DNA of 38,280 nucleotides from an uncultured beta proteobacterium (GCA_903920695.1 CAIXNB010000167.1:1-38280); one strand, 5' to 3'. Shown: positions 13,596-22,667, numbered from the stretch's first letter. Numbers and translations: made by a program. The notes: a model not told the origin generated them from the sequence alone.

Positions 13596-16151
13596 CTACC
13601 AATCCTCCTTCACCGCCAGCACCGCATCCTTGCCAGCCGCTGCGCTGCCCGCCAGCCAGGCCGTCACCGTGCCTGCGGTGATCACGGCCAGGCACAGGGC
13701 GGTCAGCCGGGTCCAGGGCAGCAGCAGGTCCATGGTCCAGTGAAAACTCTGCGGGTTCACTACATCCACCAGCACGACGGCTACCAGCAGGCCCAGGCCC
13801 AGCCCGGCGATGGCGCCCAGGCTGGTCCAGGCTGCGCCTTCGAGTGCCACCACAGTGAGGATCTGCCGACGCGTCAGGCCCAGGTGCATCAGCAGGCCGA
13901 ATTCCTTGCGCCGCGCCAGCACCTGTGCGCTGAAGCTCGCAGCCACACCGAACAGGCCGATGCCGATGGCGATGGCCTGCAGCCAGTAGGTGACGGCAAA
14001 GCTGCGGTCGAAGATGCGCATCGAGGTGGCGCGGATCTGGCGCGAGGTGCCGAATTCAAGCAATGCCCCGCTGCCCGCGCCAAAGCCGTCGGCCAGCGTG
14101 CGCAGCGCCTGTTGCACGCGCTCTGTGTCGGCCTGCGCGTCGAGCCAGAGCCCCAGGTCGTTGGCGCGTCGGTCGCCGCTGAGGGTCTCGAAGGCCTGCT
14201 TGTCGATGGCGATGGCGCCGTTCTGGTGGGCGTAGTCGCGCCAGACGCCGGCGACAAAAAAGTTTGGTGTGTCGCCCGGTGACGAGGCCAGCGCCTTGAA
14301 CGCAGCCGCCAGCGGCGTGAACACCTGGCCGATACGTGCGCCATGCAAATCGAGCATGGCCTCGCTGACATAGATGCCGACTTGTCCCGGTGGCACCGGC
14401 AGCGGCTCACCCACCAGTGGCAGCTTGCGCGCCGGGTCGCTCAGGTCGCGTGCGATCAGTGCTACGGCCGGGCGCGCCGGGTCCAGCAGCAGCGAGAGCT
14501 GGCGCAGCGGCTGCACGCGCTGCACACCTTTGATACGGGCTGTGGCCTGCACAAATTCCGGGCTGAAGTAAACGGTGTCACTGGCACCGAGGCTGCGCGC
14601 GCTGCGCACGTAGACATCGGTCGGCAGCACCTGATCGAGCCACTGCAGCATGGAATCGCGAAAGCTCGCCACCATCACCGTCAGCGCCACGGCCAGACTG
14701 AGCGAGGCCACGACACCGCTGACGGCCACGGCCGCGCTTTCGCGCACGCGCCGCGCCCGTTCCACCGCCAGTAGTGGCAGCGCTTGGTGCGCCAGCAGCG
14801 GTGCGATCCGGTCCAGCAGCAGGCCGATCAGCCAGGGCAGGGCGGTGATGCCGCCTACCAGCAGCATGCCGATGGACAGATAGGCGGCCAGTGGGATCTC
14901 GTAGACGGCAGGCGCCAGTGTGAGCAAGGCGCTGGCTGCGAGCAGAAGCAGGCTGAGCCAGTGGCTGCGCCGCGAAACCAGATCGGCACCGAGCCCCTTG
15001 AGCGCTAATGCCGGCGCCAGCCGCTGCGCCTGGCGCGCTGGCCACCAGCCACCGGCCAGTGCTGCGGCGATGCCCAGCAAACCATAGCCCGTTGCCGCCC
15101 AAGCATCCCATTGCAGGCTCGGCGCCACGCCGGCAAAGTAGCCGCCACCGAGGTCGCCGCCCAGCAGTTGCAAGGCCAGTGCCGCCAGCGCCGTGCCCAG
15201 GCCGATGCCGGCGGCGCTGCCCACCAGGCCGAGCGCGAGCGATTCCCACAGCACCAAGCGCAAACGGTCGCGCGCGCTCAGGCCCAGCACGCCAAGCAGC
15301 GCAAACTGCTGCGTGCGTTTGGCCACACTCAGCGACAGCACCGAGAACACCAGAAACGCGCCGGTGAATAGCGCCACCAGCGCCAGCACGCTGAGGTTGA
15401 CGCGGTAGGCGCGCGACATGTTGCTGACCTGGGCCAGCGCGTCGCCCGGCTCGGTCAGCGTGACACCGAGCGGCCAGTCGGCAGAAGCTTGCAGCGCGTG
15501 CATGAAGGCGGCGCGATCAACGCCGGCTTGCAGGCGCAGGTCGATGCGTGTGAGCTGCCCTTGTCGGCCCAGCAGGTCTTGCGCGGCGCCGATGTCCATC
15601 ACGGCGAGCGCGCCACCGGCGGCGCCGACGCTGCCGGCCACGGTGACGGTCTTGAGTTGCTGGGCGCTTTGCAATTGAATGCGCGCGCTGCCCAGGCGCT
15701 GGCGCGCTGCCGTGTTGAGGAAGACTGTGTCGGGTGCGAACAGTGCCATGCGGTCTGCACCACGGGCTGGCTGCGGCATCAGCGCCGGCGCCACGGCGGC
15801 CACCAGCAGGGCATCGACGCCGACCAGACGCAGGCTCAAGCGCTCGCCCTGATCGGTCAGTGCATTGGTCGTAACTTCGAGCACCGGCGAGGCCAGTGCC
15901 ACTTGTGGGTTGGCGGCGATGCGGGCGTACAGCGCCTCGTCAAACGTGCCCTGCACCGCGCGCAGTTCCAGGTCCGGCTGGCCGCCGACCGAGCGCACGG
16001 CCTTGGAGAACTCATCGAGCGCGGAGGCGTTGATCAAATGCACCGAGAACGCCAGCGCCACGCCCAGCATCACCGCCAACGACGCCGCCGCGTTGCGCCA
16101 AGGGTGATGGCGCAGCTCTTGCCAGGAAAAAGTTTTGAGCAGATCAATCAT
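13596..16151 (-). CDS. FtsX-family ABC transporter permease (YbbP-like)
   Basis: An 851-residue membrane protein of the MacB/FtsX fold with two repeats of a long extracytoplasmic domain and membrane helices. TM1 is in RNAAASLAVMLGVALAFSVH (about 20-40). A second group of helices is at about 250-420, a middle group at about 430-520, and the last three near the C terminus (YWLQAIAIGIGLFGVAAS onward). The size and layout match YbbP-type permeases, which with a LolD-like ATPase handle lipophilic or envelope substrates. The ATG at 16151 is chosen because MIDLLKTFSWQELRHHPWRN is the usual start. The frame is open to 16217, and no Shine-Dalgarno is visible. Its probable ATPase lies 3.6 kb away on the same strand. 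Confidence 0.88.
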   Translation of the reverse strand: MIDLLKTFSWQELRHHPWRNAAASLAVMLGVALAFSVHLINASALDEFSKAVRSVGGQPDLELRAVQGTFDEALYARIAANPQVALASPVLEVTTNALTDQGERLSLRLVGVDALLVAAVAPALMPQPARGADRMALFAPDTVFLNTAARQRLGSARIQLQSAQQLKTVTVAGSVGAAGGALAVMDIGAAQDLLGRQGQLTRIDLRLQAGVDRAAFMHALQASADWPLGVTLTEPGDALAQVSNMSRAYRVNLSVLALVALFTGAFLVFSVLSLSVAKRTQQFALLGVLGLSARDRLRLVLWESLALGLVGSAAGIGLGTALAALALQLLGGDLGGGYFAGVAPSLQWDAWAATGYGLLGIAAALAGGWWPARQAQRLAPALALKGLGADLVSRRSHWLSLLLLAASALLTLAPAVYEIPLAAYLSIGMLLVGGITALPWLIGLLLDRIAPLLAHQALPLLAVERARRVRESAAVAVSGVVASLSLAVALTVMVASFRDSMLQWLDQVLPTDVYVRSARSLGASDTVYFSPEFVQATARIKGVQRVQPLRQLSLLLDPARPAVALIARDLSDPARKLPLVGEPLPVPPGQVGIYVSEAMLDLHGARIGQVFTPLAAAFKALASSPGDTPNFFVAGVWRDYAHQNGAIAIDKQAFETLSGDRRANDLGLWLDAQADTERVQQALRTLADGFGAGSGALLEFGTSRQIRATSMRIFDRSFAVTYWLQAIAIGIGLFGVAASFSAQVLARRKEFGLLMHLGLTRRQILTVVALEGAAWTSLGAIAGLGLGLLVAVVLVDVVNPQSFHWTMDLLLPWTRLTALCLAVITAGTVTAWLAGSAAAGKDAVLAVKEDW

Positions 16152-16500
16152 GGGGACAAGTCGCAGTGTAGGTGCATTGGGCGAATGAATCGCCACGCCC
16201 TGCGGGCTCCTCTCCATGAGCCATTCTTGTTGCGATGGCGCAAAGCATCGCCCCCTGGTTTGTCATCCCGGACTCGATCCGGGATCCAGTGCCACACGTA
16301 GCATGGATTGCGGGTCGGAGCCCGCAATGACAAGTCGTTGGGTTCATGATCCATCTGCAGTTTCGGCCATCCGAAACAGGTCGCTTGCAATGAAAGGCTG
16401 GTGGTTAAGATGTACGCCGTGTGTTGCTGGAGTTCTTCATGCCCATTTCCTCACCCCGCTGCGATGCGTGATCGCTTCGTCAGGCGCCTGCTGCGCCATC
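16152..16500. other. Divergent spacer between ABC permease and TonB-like gene
   Basis: A 349-base stretch without a supported gene. It contains the double-hairpin repeat at 16261-16332, noted separately. The rest shows no clear promoter. Short frames here have no family resemblance. Confidence 0.5.
16261..16332. repeat. Double-hairpin palindromic repeat (REP-like)
   Basis: The element runs from TGTCAT to ATGACA, itself an inverted end pair. It contains CCCGGA-CTCGA-TCCGGG (6-bp stem) and ATTGCGGG-TCGGAG-CCCGCAAT (8-bp stem). A relative of the first hairpin occurs at 38110-38137. Such two-hairpin TGTCAT-type elements are dispersed in many proteobacterial genomes. It sits in the spacer upstream of the TonB-like gene. 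Confidence 0.7.
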
Positions 16501-16516
16501 GGGAGTGCGGCGCGTG
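16501..16516 (+). promoter_or_regulatory. Ribosome binding site deciding a GTG start for the TonB-like gene
   Basis: GGGAG at 16501-16505 lies eight bases before GTG at 16514. An earlier in-frame GTG at 16505 overlaps the Shine-Dalgarno itself and is a poor start. No in-frame ATG is near. Confidence 0.6.
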
Positions 16517-17491
16517 AGCTGGGCTGAACCACTGGGCGGCCTACCCAATCGGCCGCGTGTCTCGCGTGCGGCGGTGCTGACAACGGGCGCCCTGCATCTG
16601 GCCCTGCTTTGGCTGGCGCTGCAATCGGCGCCGATGGTGCAGACGGCGCGTTCTGTGGTGCGGTACCTGGCGCCCATTACCTTGCTGCGCGAGAAGCCAC
16701 CGACGCCGATCACGGTACCGCTGCCGAAGCTTGTCACAGCCGTGCCGCCGTTGCCGGCGGTCACGAAACCGAAAGCGATTGAAGCAGCACCGGAGAAGCC
16801 GCTCGAAATCAAGCCGCTGCCAGTGGTACCGACGCCACCACCACCCGTGGCACGCGAGGTCGTGCGGCCCGAGCCGCCGGCCCCGATTGCGCCGCCGGTG
16901 CTGCCCAAGCCAGAGCCGGTCGCGCCGCTGCCAGCCGTGCCGGAACCGACACCGATGCCGGCGCCAGTACCGCTGCCCGTCCCGGAACCTGTGCCGACGC
17001 CCACACCGCTAGCAACGCCGGTGCCGGCACCGGCACCCATACCGACTCCGGCACCCGTGCCGGTAGCGCCGCCCGTGCCAGCGCCAGCAGCAGTGCCAGC
17101 GCCATTACCAGCGCCCGCTGCGATGCCGGCACCAGCACCAGCACCAGCACCAGCACCAGCACCAGTGCGACCGGCGGCGATCACGCCGGTCGAGGCTGTG
17201 CCCGTTTCACCATCATCCGCAGCGCCCGCGTCAGCCAGAACTGCGCCAGCAGGCCCGGTGGCCGGCAGCGCGCCATTGAATCTCTATCCCCATGTCATGC
17301 AGAACGCACCGCGCCAACGCAGCCTCTCCGAGATGGCCAACGAGCAACTCAATGGTGGCAGGTCGCGTGACAAATTGTCGGAGGGTGTCACAGAGGCCGA
17401 GATACCCGATTGCATCCGCCCCGATGCCACTGGCACCCTGTTTGCGATCATCACCATTCCGATTGCTGCGGTGCGCGGCAAATGCAAATGA
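16514..17491 (+). CDS. Proline-rich TonB-like energy transducer, non-canonical C terminus
   Basis: A 325-residue protein with an N-terminal membrane helix (about residues 16-36, AAVLTTGALHLALLWLAL) and a very long Pro/Ala/Val linker (about 50-235). The linker includes a run of PA dipeptides encoded by a hexanucleotide repeat. The short C-terminal part contains SEMANEQLNGGRSRDKLSEG and EIPDCIRPDATG, ending in Lys/Cys-rich GKCK. The helix and extended periplasmic linker are those of TonB/TolA proteins, and exbB and two exbD follow directly. But the C-terminal domain lacks the usual TonB YP..A....G.V pattern. It may be a TonB variant or an unrelated periplasm-spanning partner. Confidence 0.7.
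   Translation: MSWAEPLGGLPNRPRVSRAAVLTTGALHLALLWLALQSAPMVQTARSVVRYLAPITLLREKPPTPITVPLPKLVTAVPPLPAVTKPKAIEAAPEKPLEIKPLPVVPTPPPPVAREVVRPEPPAPIAPPVLPKPEPVAPLPAVPEPTPMPAPVPLPVPEPVPTPTPLATPVPAPAPIPTPAPVPVAPPVPAPAAVPAPLPAPAAMPAPAPAPAPAPAPVRPAAITPVEAVPVSPSSAAPASARTAPAGPVAGSAPLNLYPHVMQNAPRQRSLSEMANEQLNGGRSRDKLSEGVTEAEIPDCIRPDATGTLFAIITIPIAAVRGKCK
17131..17166 (+). repeat. Hexanucleotide repeat (ACCAGC)x6
   Basis: Six tandem ACCAGC units inside the TonB-like gene encode alternating Pro and Ala. Gain or loss of units keeps the frame and would only change linker length. Confidence 0.85.
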
Positions 17492-17532
17492 ACACCCGTA
17501 ACGCACCGAACCGAATTCTTCAGGAAAGCACC

Positions 17533-18348
17533 ATGACCAGACCTCTTCAACTTTCGCGCTGTGTTTCTCCCTGGCTGCTGATTGCTTTGCTCAGCCTGCT
17601 TGCCACAGGCCTGGCGCAAGCGCAGTCCGGAGCTGCGGCCATCGTCACACCGGTCGCTGACGCGGCGCTCAATCCCTACGGCTTGCGCTCGGTCTGGCTG
17701 CAGGGCGATTGGGTGGCACGCGGCACGCTCGTGATCCTGGCGCTGATGTCGCTGCTGAGCTGGTATTTCATCATTGCCAAATGGCTGGCACAGCGCCAGT
17801 TGAATTCGCAACTGCGCGCGGCCCAGCAAGCCTTTGCCGGCCCCGAATCGCTGCAGCGGCGCGGTGCGGCACTGGCGGCGAGCAGCCCGCTGCGCGCCAT
17901 GGTGGATTCGGTGCTGCAGGCGGCGCGCCGGTACACCGGTGTGGCGCGGCAGGTCGATCTGGGTGCCTGGCTCAGCCAGGACATCGTGCAGTCGGTATCA
18001 AGCCTGCAACTGCGCAGTCAGGAAGGGTTTTCGGTGCTGGCCACGGTCGGTTCCACCGCGCCCTTTGTTGGCCTGTTCGGCACCGTCTGGGGCATTTACA
18101 ACGCGCTGGTGACGATTGGAGTTTCAGGCCAGGCTTCGATCGACAAGGTGGCGGGCCCGGTCGGTGAGGCGCTGATCATGACGGCGCTGGGCTTGGCCGT
18201 CGCGGTGCCGGCCGTGCTCGGCTACAACTGGCTGGTGCGGCGCAACCGCGTGCTGTTGCACGCGATCAAGGGCTTTGGTTCGGAACTGCACACGCAACTG
18301 CTCGAAGAAATGGACAAGGCTCTGCCGGCCAGCCGTCGGAGCGCCTGA
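17533..18348 (+). CDS. exbB: ExbB/TolQ/MotA-family proton channel protein
   Basis: A 271-residue inner-membrane protein. A signal-like segment (SPWLLIALLSLLATGLAQAQ) precedes TM1 (VARGTLVILALMSLLSWYFI, about 58-78), and the two C-terminal helices carry the ExbB hallmark GFSVLATVGSTAPFVGLFGT and ALIMTALGLAVAVPAVLGYN. The conserved Thr and Pro residues line the proton path. The start at 17533 follows AGGAAAG; an ATG at 17488 overlapping the upstream stop is less likely because it lacks a ribosome site. With the two ExbD proteins it would use proton motive force to energise the TonB-like protein. The whole set is on the plus strand with tight spacing. Confidence 0.9.
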   Translation: MTRPLQLSRCVSPWLLIALLSLLATGLAQAQSGAAAIVTPVADAALNPYGLRSVWLQGDWVARGTLVILALMSLLSWYFIIAKWLAQRQLNSQLRAAQQAFAGPESLQRRGAALAASSPLRAMVDSVLQAARRYTGVARQVDLGAWLSQDIVQSVSSLQLRSQEGFSVLATVGSTAPFVGLFGTVWGIYNALVTIGVSGQASIDKVAGPVGEALIMTALGLAVAVPAVLGYNWLVRRNRVLLHAIKGFGSELHTQLLEEMDKALPASRRSA

Positions 18349-18350
18349 GC

Positions 18351-18779
18351 ATGGCCATCAGCTATCCCGAAGACGTCGATGACGACGCCGATCTGTCCGA
18401 GATCAACACCACGCCGCTGGTTGACGTGATGCTGGTGCTGTTGATCATTTTTTTGATCACGATTCCGGTGATCAACACCTCGGTTGCCGTGCGCTTGCCG
18501 CGCCAGACCAGCGAACTGCAGCAACGTCAGCCTGAAACAGTCGTTATTTCGGTCGACGTCGCCGGCGCGACCTACTGGTTTGACGCCCGCTTGACCGACC
18601 CGCAAAGCCTGAGCGATCGCTTGAAACGGATCGCCGCACAAACACCGCAGCCCGAGGTCCATATCCGCGGCGATGCCCGCGCCGATTTCGAGGCCGTGGC
18701 GCGCGTTCTGTCGGCCGTACAGCAGGCCGGCATTGCGCGCATCGGCTTTGTCACGGAAGCCCCTGATCATGGCGATTGA
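18351..18779 (+). CDS. exbD: ExbD/TolR-family protein, first copy
   Basis: A 142-residue protein with one membrane helix (about residues 22-43). INTTPLVDVMLVLLIIFLI carries the essential membrane Asp25 of ExbD. A periplasmic domain follows, rich in Val and Arg, with the conserved late pattern EVHIRGDARADFEAVARVL. It starts two bases after the exbB stop, so translation is probably coupled. It forms the proton-driven stator with ExbB. Confidence 0.92.
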   Translation: MAISYPEDVDDDADLSEINTTPLVDVMLVLLIIFLITIPVINTSVAVRLPRQTSELQQRQPETVVISVDVAGATYWFDARLTDPQSLSDRLKRIAAQTPQPEVHIRGDARADFEAVARVLSAVQQAGIARIGFVTEAPDHGD

Positions 18780-19200
18780 TTTCGACCAAGCCCTCGATGC
18801 GCCCGAGCCCGAGCTCAGCGCTGGCATGAACATCACGCCGCTGATCGATGTGCTGCTGGTGCTGTTGGTGATGCTCATCATCACGATCCCGATCCGCCTG
18901 CATTCCGTCAACATGGAGTTGCCCGGTGCCGTGCCGCCGGTGCTGGCGTTCGAGCCGCCGGTGGTGCGGATCGAGGTTACGGCGTCAAACCAGTTGCTGT
19001 GGAATGGTGAGCCGCTGGCGGACCGTGCCGTGTTGGCGCAGCGCCTGCAGGCTGCAGCGCAACTTGGCGCCCAGCCCGAGATTCACATTCACTCGCATCC
19101 GCAGGCCAAGTACGACACGGTGGCCGCCGTGCTGAGCGCTTCGCAGCGTGCGGGGTTGCAAAAAATCGGGGTCGTCGGCCTTGAGGTCTACCGACCCTGA
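18769..19200 (+). CDS. exbD: ExbD/TolR-family protein, second copy
   Basis: A 143-residue protein with the same layout as the preceding copy. MNITPLIDVLLVLLVMLIIT contains the conserved membrane Asp, and PEIHIHSHPQAKYDTVAAVL is the periplasmic signature. It overlaps the first exbD by eleven bases. The two copies differ in most positions, so they are diverged paralogues rather than a recent duplication. Tandem exbD genes are known in betaproteobacterial and xanthomonad TonB clusters. They might build a mixed ExbD dimer in the ExbB pentamer. Confidence 0.92.
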   Translation: MAIDFDQALDAPEPELSAGMNITPLIDVLLVLLVMLIITIPIRLHSVNMELPGAVPPVLAFEPPVVRIEVTASNQLLWNGEPLADRAVLAQRLQAAAQLGAQPEIHIHSHPQAKYDTVAAVLSASQRAGLQKIGVVGLEVYRP

Positions 19201-19238
19201 ACGGCGTTTGATCTTGCGCAAACATTTGCGTTCTGGCT

Positions 19239-19267
19239 CTTGAGTCTCGGATTGGCTGACCTACATG
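19239..19267 (+). promoter_or_regulatory. Possible sigma-32-type promoter for hsp20
   Basis: CTTGAGT, a 14-base spacer and CCTACATG resemble the heat-shock sigma factor elements CTTGAAA and CCCCATNT. The match to the -10 element is partial. It lies 70 bases before the small heat-shock gene, where such a promoter would be expected. Confidence 0.35.
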
Positions 19268-19336
19268 GACATCAGGGTCCCGCGTTCATGGGGATCGTGG
19301 GAGTCAGCCCTGGTAAGCAATACAAGGAGCAAGAAA

Positions 19337-19768
19337 ATGAACGCATTGATTAACCGTGGCAATCTTTTTGACGACTTCTTCCGTGATGTCGCTCCCGGCT
19401 TTTATGTCAAACCGCTGCACGGCGATCCCTTGCCAAGCCCGGCCCAGATCAAGGTCGATGTCAAGGAGACCGAAACCAGCTACAGCGTGCAGGCCGAAGT
19501 GCCGGGCGTGAGCAAGAATGAGATCCATGTTTCGCTCGACGGCAACGTGGTGACGCTGCGCGCCGAAGTCAAGCAGGAAGATAGCACAAGCAAGGACGAA
19601 AAGGTGTTGCGCAGCGAACGCTATTACGGCGCTGTCTCGCGCAGCTTCCAGTTGCCGATGGACATCGACGCGGCGCAGGTCAAGGCCAAGTATGACAACG
19701 GCGTGTTGACGCTGACGCTGCCGAAAAAACGCCCGGCCGGTGGCGTGCAGCGCTTGGTGATTGACTAA
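19337..19768 (+). CDS. Hsp20/alpha-crystallin small heat-shock protein
   Basis: A 143-residue cytoplasmic holdase. The alpha-crystallin domain runs from IKVDVKETETSYSVQAEVPG (about residue 38) to YDNGVLTLTLPKK, with the hallmark GVLTLTLP motif and the preceding EVPGVSKNEIHVSLDG. The short N-terminal arm begins MNALINRGNLFDDFFRD. The start at 19337 follows AAGGAGC; the frame extends to 19265 without family support. It binds unfolding proteins without ATP. Although it follows the exbD genes on the same strand, 136 bases and a possible heat-shock promoter separate it from them. Its last four bases overlap the convergent ATPase gene. Confidence 0.92.
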   Translation: MNALINRGNLFDDFFRDVAPGFYVKPLHGDPLPSPAQIKVDVKETETSYSVQAEVPGVSKNEIHVSLDGNVVTLRAEVKQEDSTSKDEKVLRSERYYGAVSRSFQLPMDIDAAQVKAKYDNGVLTLTLPKKRPAGGVQRLVID

Positions 19769-20409
19769 GCGCAGCCCGTGCTGCTTAGGTGCAGCACGCG
19801 GTCAGCGCGGCTGGCGGCGGCTTGCGAATGCGTCACCAGCACGAGCGAGGCGCCGTGCTCACGGCTCTGCCCGATCAGCGCGTCCATCACGCGTGCTGCG
19901 GTGGCGGGGTCGAGGTTGCCGGTCGGCTCGTCGGCCAGCAGCAGGCTAGGGCGGTGCACCAGCGCGCGCGCAATTGCGACGCGCTGCAGTTGCCCGCCGC
20001 TGAGTTGCTGCGGCAGGCGCGCACCCAGACCGGCCAGACCCACGGCTTCGAGCATGGCCTGCACGCGGGTGTCGTCGTGCTGGCCCAGCAGCAGCAAGGG
20101 CAGCGCCACGTTCTGCGCCACGTCGAGGTGCGGTAGCACGTGAAAGGCCTGAAAAACAAAACCGGTTTTCTCGCGCCGCAGGCGTGACTTCTGCTCGTCG
20201 TTCAACTGGCCGAGGTCCTGCCCGTCGAGGATCACGCTGCCGCTGTCCCAACTGTCGAGCCCGGCCATGCAGTTGAGCAGCGTCGATTTGCCAACACCCG
20301 ATTCGCCAACGATGGCGACGAACTCGCCATCAGCCACCGTCAGTGAGACGTTGGCAAACACCGGCACCTCGCCGTAGCGTTTGGCCAGATCGGTGATGAC
20401 CAGGCTCAT
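19765..20409 (-). CDS. LolD/YbbA-like ABC transporter ATP-binding protein
   Basis: A 214-residue ATPase. Walker A is GESGVGKST (35-43), the Q loop is in GFVFQAFH, the signature is LSGGQLQRV (136-144), Walker B is [12 protein letters not shown] (157-168) and the switch His is in LVLVTHSQ. It belongs to the MacB/LolD/YbbA branch that pairs with FtsX-type permeases. The obvious partner is the 851-residue permease at 13596-16151, on the same strand but separated by the plus-strand TonB-like cassette. It starts with a four-base overlap (ATGA) with the end of miaA, so the two are translated together. Confidence 0.93.
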   Translation of the reverse strand: MSLVITDLAKRYGEVPVFANVSLTVADGEFVAIVGESGVGKSTLLNCMAGLDSWDSGSVILDGQDLGQLNDEQKSRLRREKTGFVFQAFHVLPHLDVAQNVALPLLLLGQHDDTRVQAMLEAVGLAGLGARLPQQLSGGQLQRVAIARALVHRPSLLLADEPTGNLDPATAARVMDALIGQSREHGASLVLVTHSQAAASRADRVLHLSSTGCA

Positions 20410-21365
20410 GGCTGTCCCGCGAAAAAAGTTCGCACCCGCTCCAACACCTGCTGCAGCGCATCCGGTGCATCGCAGGCCACGGTCTGGCGCGCTGGCATTG
20501 AGCGCAGCCAGGTCAGCTGGCGTTTGGCGAGTTGGCGCGTGGCGAAAATGCCCTTGTCGCGCAACTCAATCATTGGCCACAGGCCGTCCAGCGCTTCCCA
20601 GGTCTGGCGGTAGCCGACGCAACGCATTGAGGGCAGCTCGGCATGCAGGTCGCCGCGCGCGCGCAAGGCTTTCACTTCGTCGATCAGACCGGCCTCCAGC
20701 ATGGCGTCGAAACGCACGGCAATACGCTGATGCAGCCAGGCCCGCTCCATCGGCTCCAGTGAAATCAGCAGCGGCTGGGCGCTTGTCTCGGTGACGGCAG
20801 CCGCTGCCCGCGTGTGGAAGCTTGAGAGCGGCTGTCCGCTGGCGCGGAACACTTCGAGCGCACGCTGGATGCGTTGCGAGTCGGCCGGGTGCAGGCGCTG
20901 CGCGGTCAGCGGATCGACCCGTGCCAGTTCGGCGTGCAACGCGGCCCAGCCCTCGCGACGCGCTTGGGCCTCGATGGCAGCGCGCAGGGCGGGGTCGGCC
21001 TTCGGCATGGCATCGATGCCGACCATCAGTGCCTTGAAGTAGAGCATGGTGCCGCCCACCAGCAGTGGCCACTTGCCACGTGCGTGGATGTCGGCGATCA
21101 GCCGCTGTGCGTCGCTCACGAACTCGGCTGCGCTGTAGGCCTGCAGTGGGTCGCGAATGTCGATCAGGTGGTGCGGCACGGCGGCCAGTTCTGCTGCGCT
21201 GGGCTTGGCTGTGCCGATGTCCATGCCGCGGTAGACCAGGGCCGAATCGACGCTGATGATTTCGACGTCGAACGCCTGCGCAATCGCCAGTGCGGCGGCG
21301 GTCTTGCCCGAAGCCGTCGGGCCTGCCAATGCAATATAGGTGTCAGTGACCAACGGGGTCCCCAT
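20406..21365 (-). CDS. miaA: tRNA dimethylallyltransferase MiaA
   Basis: A 319-residue enzyme that adds a dimethylallyl group to A37 of tRNAs reading UNN codons. The P-loop GPTASGKT is at residues 15-22, followed by the family motifs [30 protein letters not shown] and [10 protein letters not shown], then [22 protein letters not shown] and the late [13 protein letters not shown]. Length and motifs are those of a complete MiaA. hfq and mutL, its frequent enterobacterial neighbours, are absent. The start overlaps the end of the upstream exporter gene by 23 bases, and its end overlaps the ATPase gene by four. Confidence 0.97.
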   Translation of the reverse strand: MGTPLVTDTYIALAGPTASGKTAAALAIAQAFDVEIISVDSALVYRGMDIGTAKPSAAELAAVPHHLIDIRDPLQAYSAAEFVSDAQRLIADIHARGKWPLLVGGTMLYFKALMVGIDAMPKADPALRAAIEAQARREGWAALHAELARVDPLTAQRLHPADSQRIQRALEVFRASGQPLSSFHTRAAAAVTETSAQPLLISLEPMERAWLHQRIAVRFDAMLEAGLIDEVKALRARGDLHAELPSMRCVGYRQTWEALDGLWPMIELRDKGIFATRQLAKRQLTWLRSMPARQTVACDAPDALQQVLERVRTFFAGQP

Positions 21366-22533
21366 ACTTTTGCACCAGGGTCCAGGCCGTGAGGCTGATC
21401 AGCACGCTCCAGAACCAGACGCCATAGACCAGCGGGAGCACGCTGCCGTCCATGTGGCGGCCGAGCCAGCCGCCCATGAAAAAGGCGGCCATCATCATCA
21501 GGAAACCATTGAGGGCCGACGCGGCACCGGCGGCCTGCGGGAACGGCGAAACGGCGCCGCTTTGACCGCAGGGCTGGTGGATGCCGTGGCCCAGCATGAA
21601 GACAATCTGCGGCAGCATGATGGCCCAGGGCGAACGCAGCCCGCTCAGCGCCAGCAGTCCCATGGCGCTGCCGCCCGTCAGCGTCAGGGCGCCGGCAATC
21701 GCCACCGATCGCCGCACGCCCAGACGCGCGATCAGCCAGCGGCAGGCGAAGGTGCCAACGATGTAGGCCAGTGAATTGGAGAACATGAGCATGCCGTATG
21801 CCGTCTTGCTCAGGCCCAGCACCTGGATGAAGACGAAGGAGCTCGATGCCAGAAAGGTGAACAGGCCGCCGTAGGAGGCGCCCGACAGCGCCGAGAAGGC
21901 CCAGAACGTGGGGTTGCGCAGGATCATCAGCCAGGTCTTTAGCAGCGTTGCCGGCTGCAGCGCGCGCGGATTTTTCTGCTTCACGGTTTCCTCAAAGCGC
22001 AGTGCGATCAGGCCCAGGCAGACGGCGCCAAAGATGGCCAGCGTCAAGAGGGCGATGCGCCAACTGAACAGATCCGACAGCGCGCCGCCCAGTGGCGGGC
22101 TCAGGCAGGCGATCACGCCCAGGCCGCTCAAGCCCTTGGACATGGCACGGGCACCCTGCGCCGGCGTGTACAGGTCACGCACGATGGCGCGTGCGCACAT
22201 CACGCCAGCGCCCATGGCGGCGCCCTGCACGGTGCGCCAGATGATCAGCAGGCCCATGCTGGGTGCCAGCGTGCTGCCAATGGAGGCCAGCACATAGGCC
22301 GTCATTCCGATCAGCAAAATGGGGCGGCGGCCGAAGCGGTCCGACAGCGGGCCCCAGATCAGTTGCGACAGGCCAAAGGCCAGCAGCAGTGCGCTCAGCG
22401 TCAGTTGTGCCTGCGCCATCGGCGCGGCGAAACCAGAGCTAAGGGCCGGCAGGGCCGGCAGGTACAAATCGGTGGTGATCGGCTGCAGCCCCAGCAGCAG
22501 CGAAAGAATCAGGACCGTCAGACCGGGCGCCAT
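21343..22533 (-). CDS. Bcr/CflA-family MFS drug exporter
   Basis: A 396-residue inner-membrane transporter with 12 predicted helices. It begins [20 protein letters not shown] followed by TDLYLPALP, a signature of the Bcr/CflA group. Motif A reads [12 protein letters not shown] between helices 2 and 3, and [19 protein letters not shown] matches helix 4-5 of drug antiporters. The frame is open to 22716, but the family start is the ATG at 22533, without a clear Shine-Dalgarno. It probably exports drugs or small metabolites by proton exchange. It is divergent from the cfa gene and overlaps miaA by 23 bases. Confidence 0.9.
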   Translation of the reverse strand: MAPGLTVLILSLLLGLQPITTDLYLPALPALSSGFAAPMAQAQLTLSALLLAFGLSQLIWGPLSDRFGRRPILLIGMTAYVLASIGSTLAPSMGLLIIWRTVQGAAMGAGVMCARAIVRDLYTPAQGARAMSKGLSGLGVIACLSPPLGGALSDLFSWRIALLTLAIFGAVCLGLIALRFEETVKQKNPRALQPATLLKTWLMILRNPTFWAFSALSGASYGGLFTFLASSSFVFIQVLGLSKTAYGMLMFSNSLAYIVGTFACRWLIARLGVRRSVAIAGALTLTGGSAMGLLALSGLRSPWAIMLPQIVFMLGHGIHQPCGQSGAVSPFPQAAGAASALNGFLMMMAAFFMGGWLGRHMDGSVLPLVYGVWFWSVLISLTAWTLVQKYGDPVGH

Positions 22534-22667
22534 GGTTTTGAGGAGTGTTGCATAGGATGATGCCAAGGTTAGCAGATCGGAATCGCATCGATCTTGCGAC
22601 TGCGCCCGGCTTGATCTGGCCCCAGGCAATTGATAAAGTTGCGCACAGCAGTAGGGGAGACAAAGAT

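Noticed and set aside
17131..17166. Tandem repeat considered as a CRISPR-like array
   Set aside because: It is a hexanucleotide run inside a coding region, without spacers.
19201..19336. Possible ROSE-like RNA thermometer before hsp20
   Set aside because: The only segment that pairs with the AAGGAGC ribosome site lies in the presumed promoter, and the pairing is interrupted. No ROSE signature is present.
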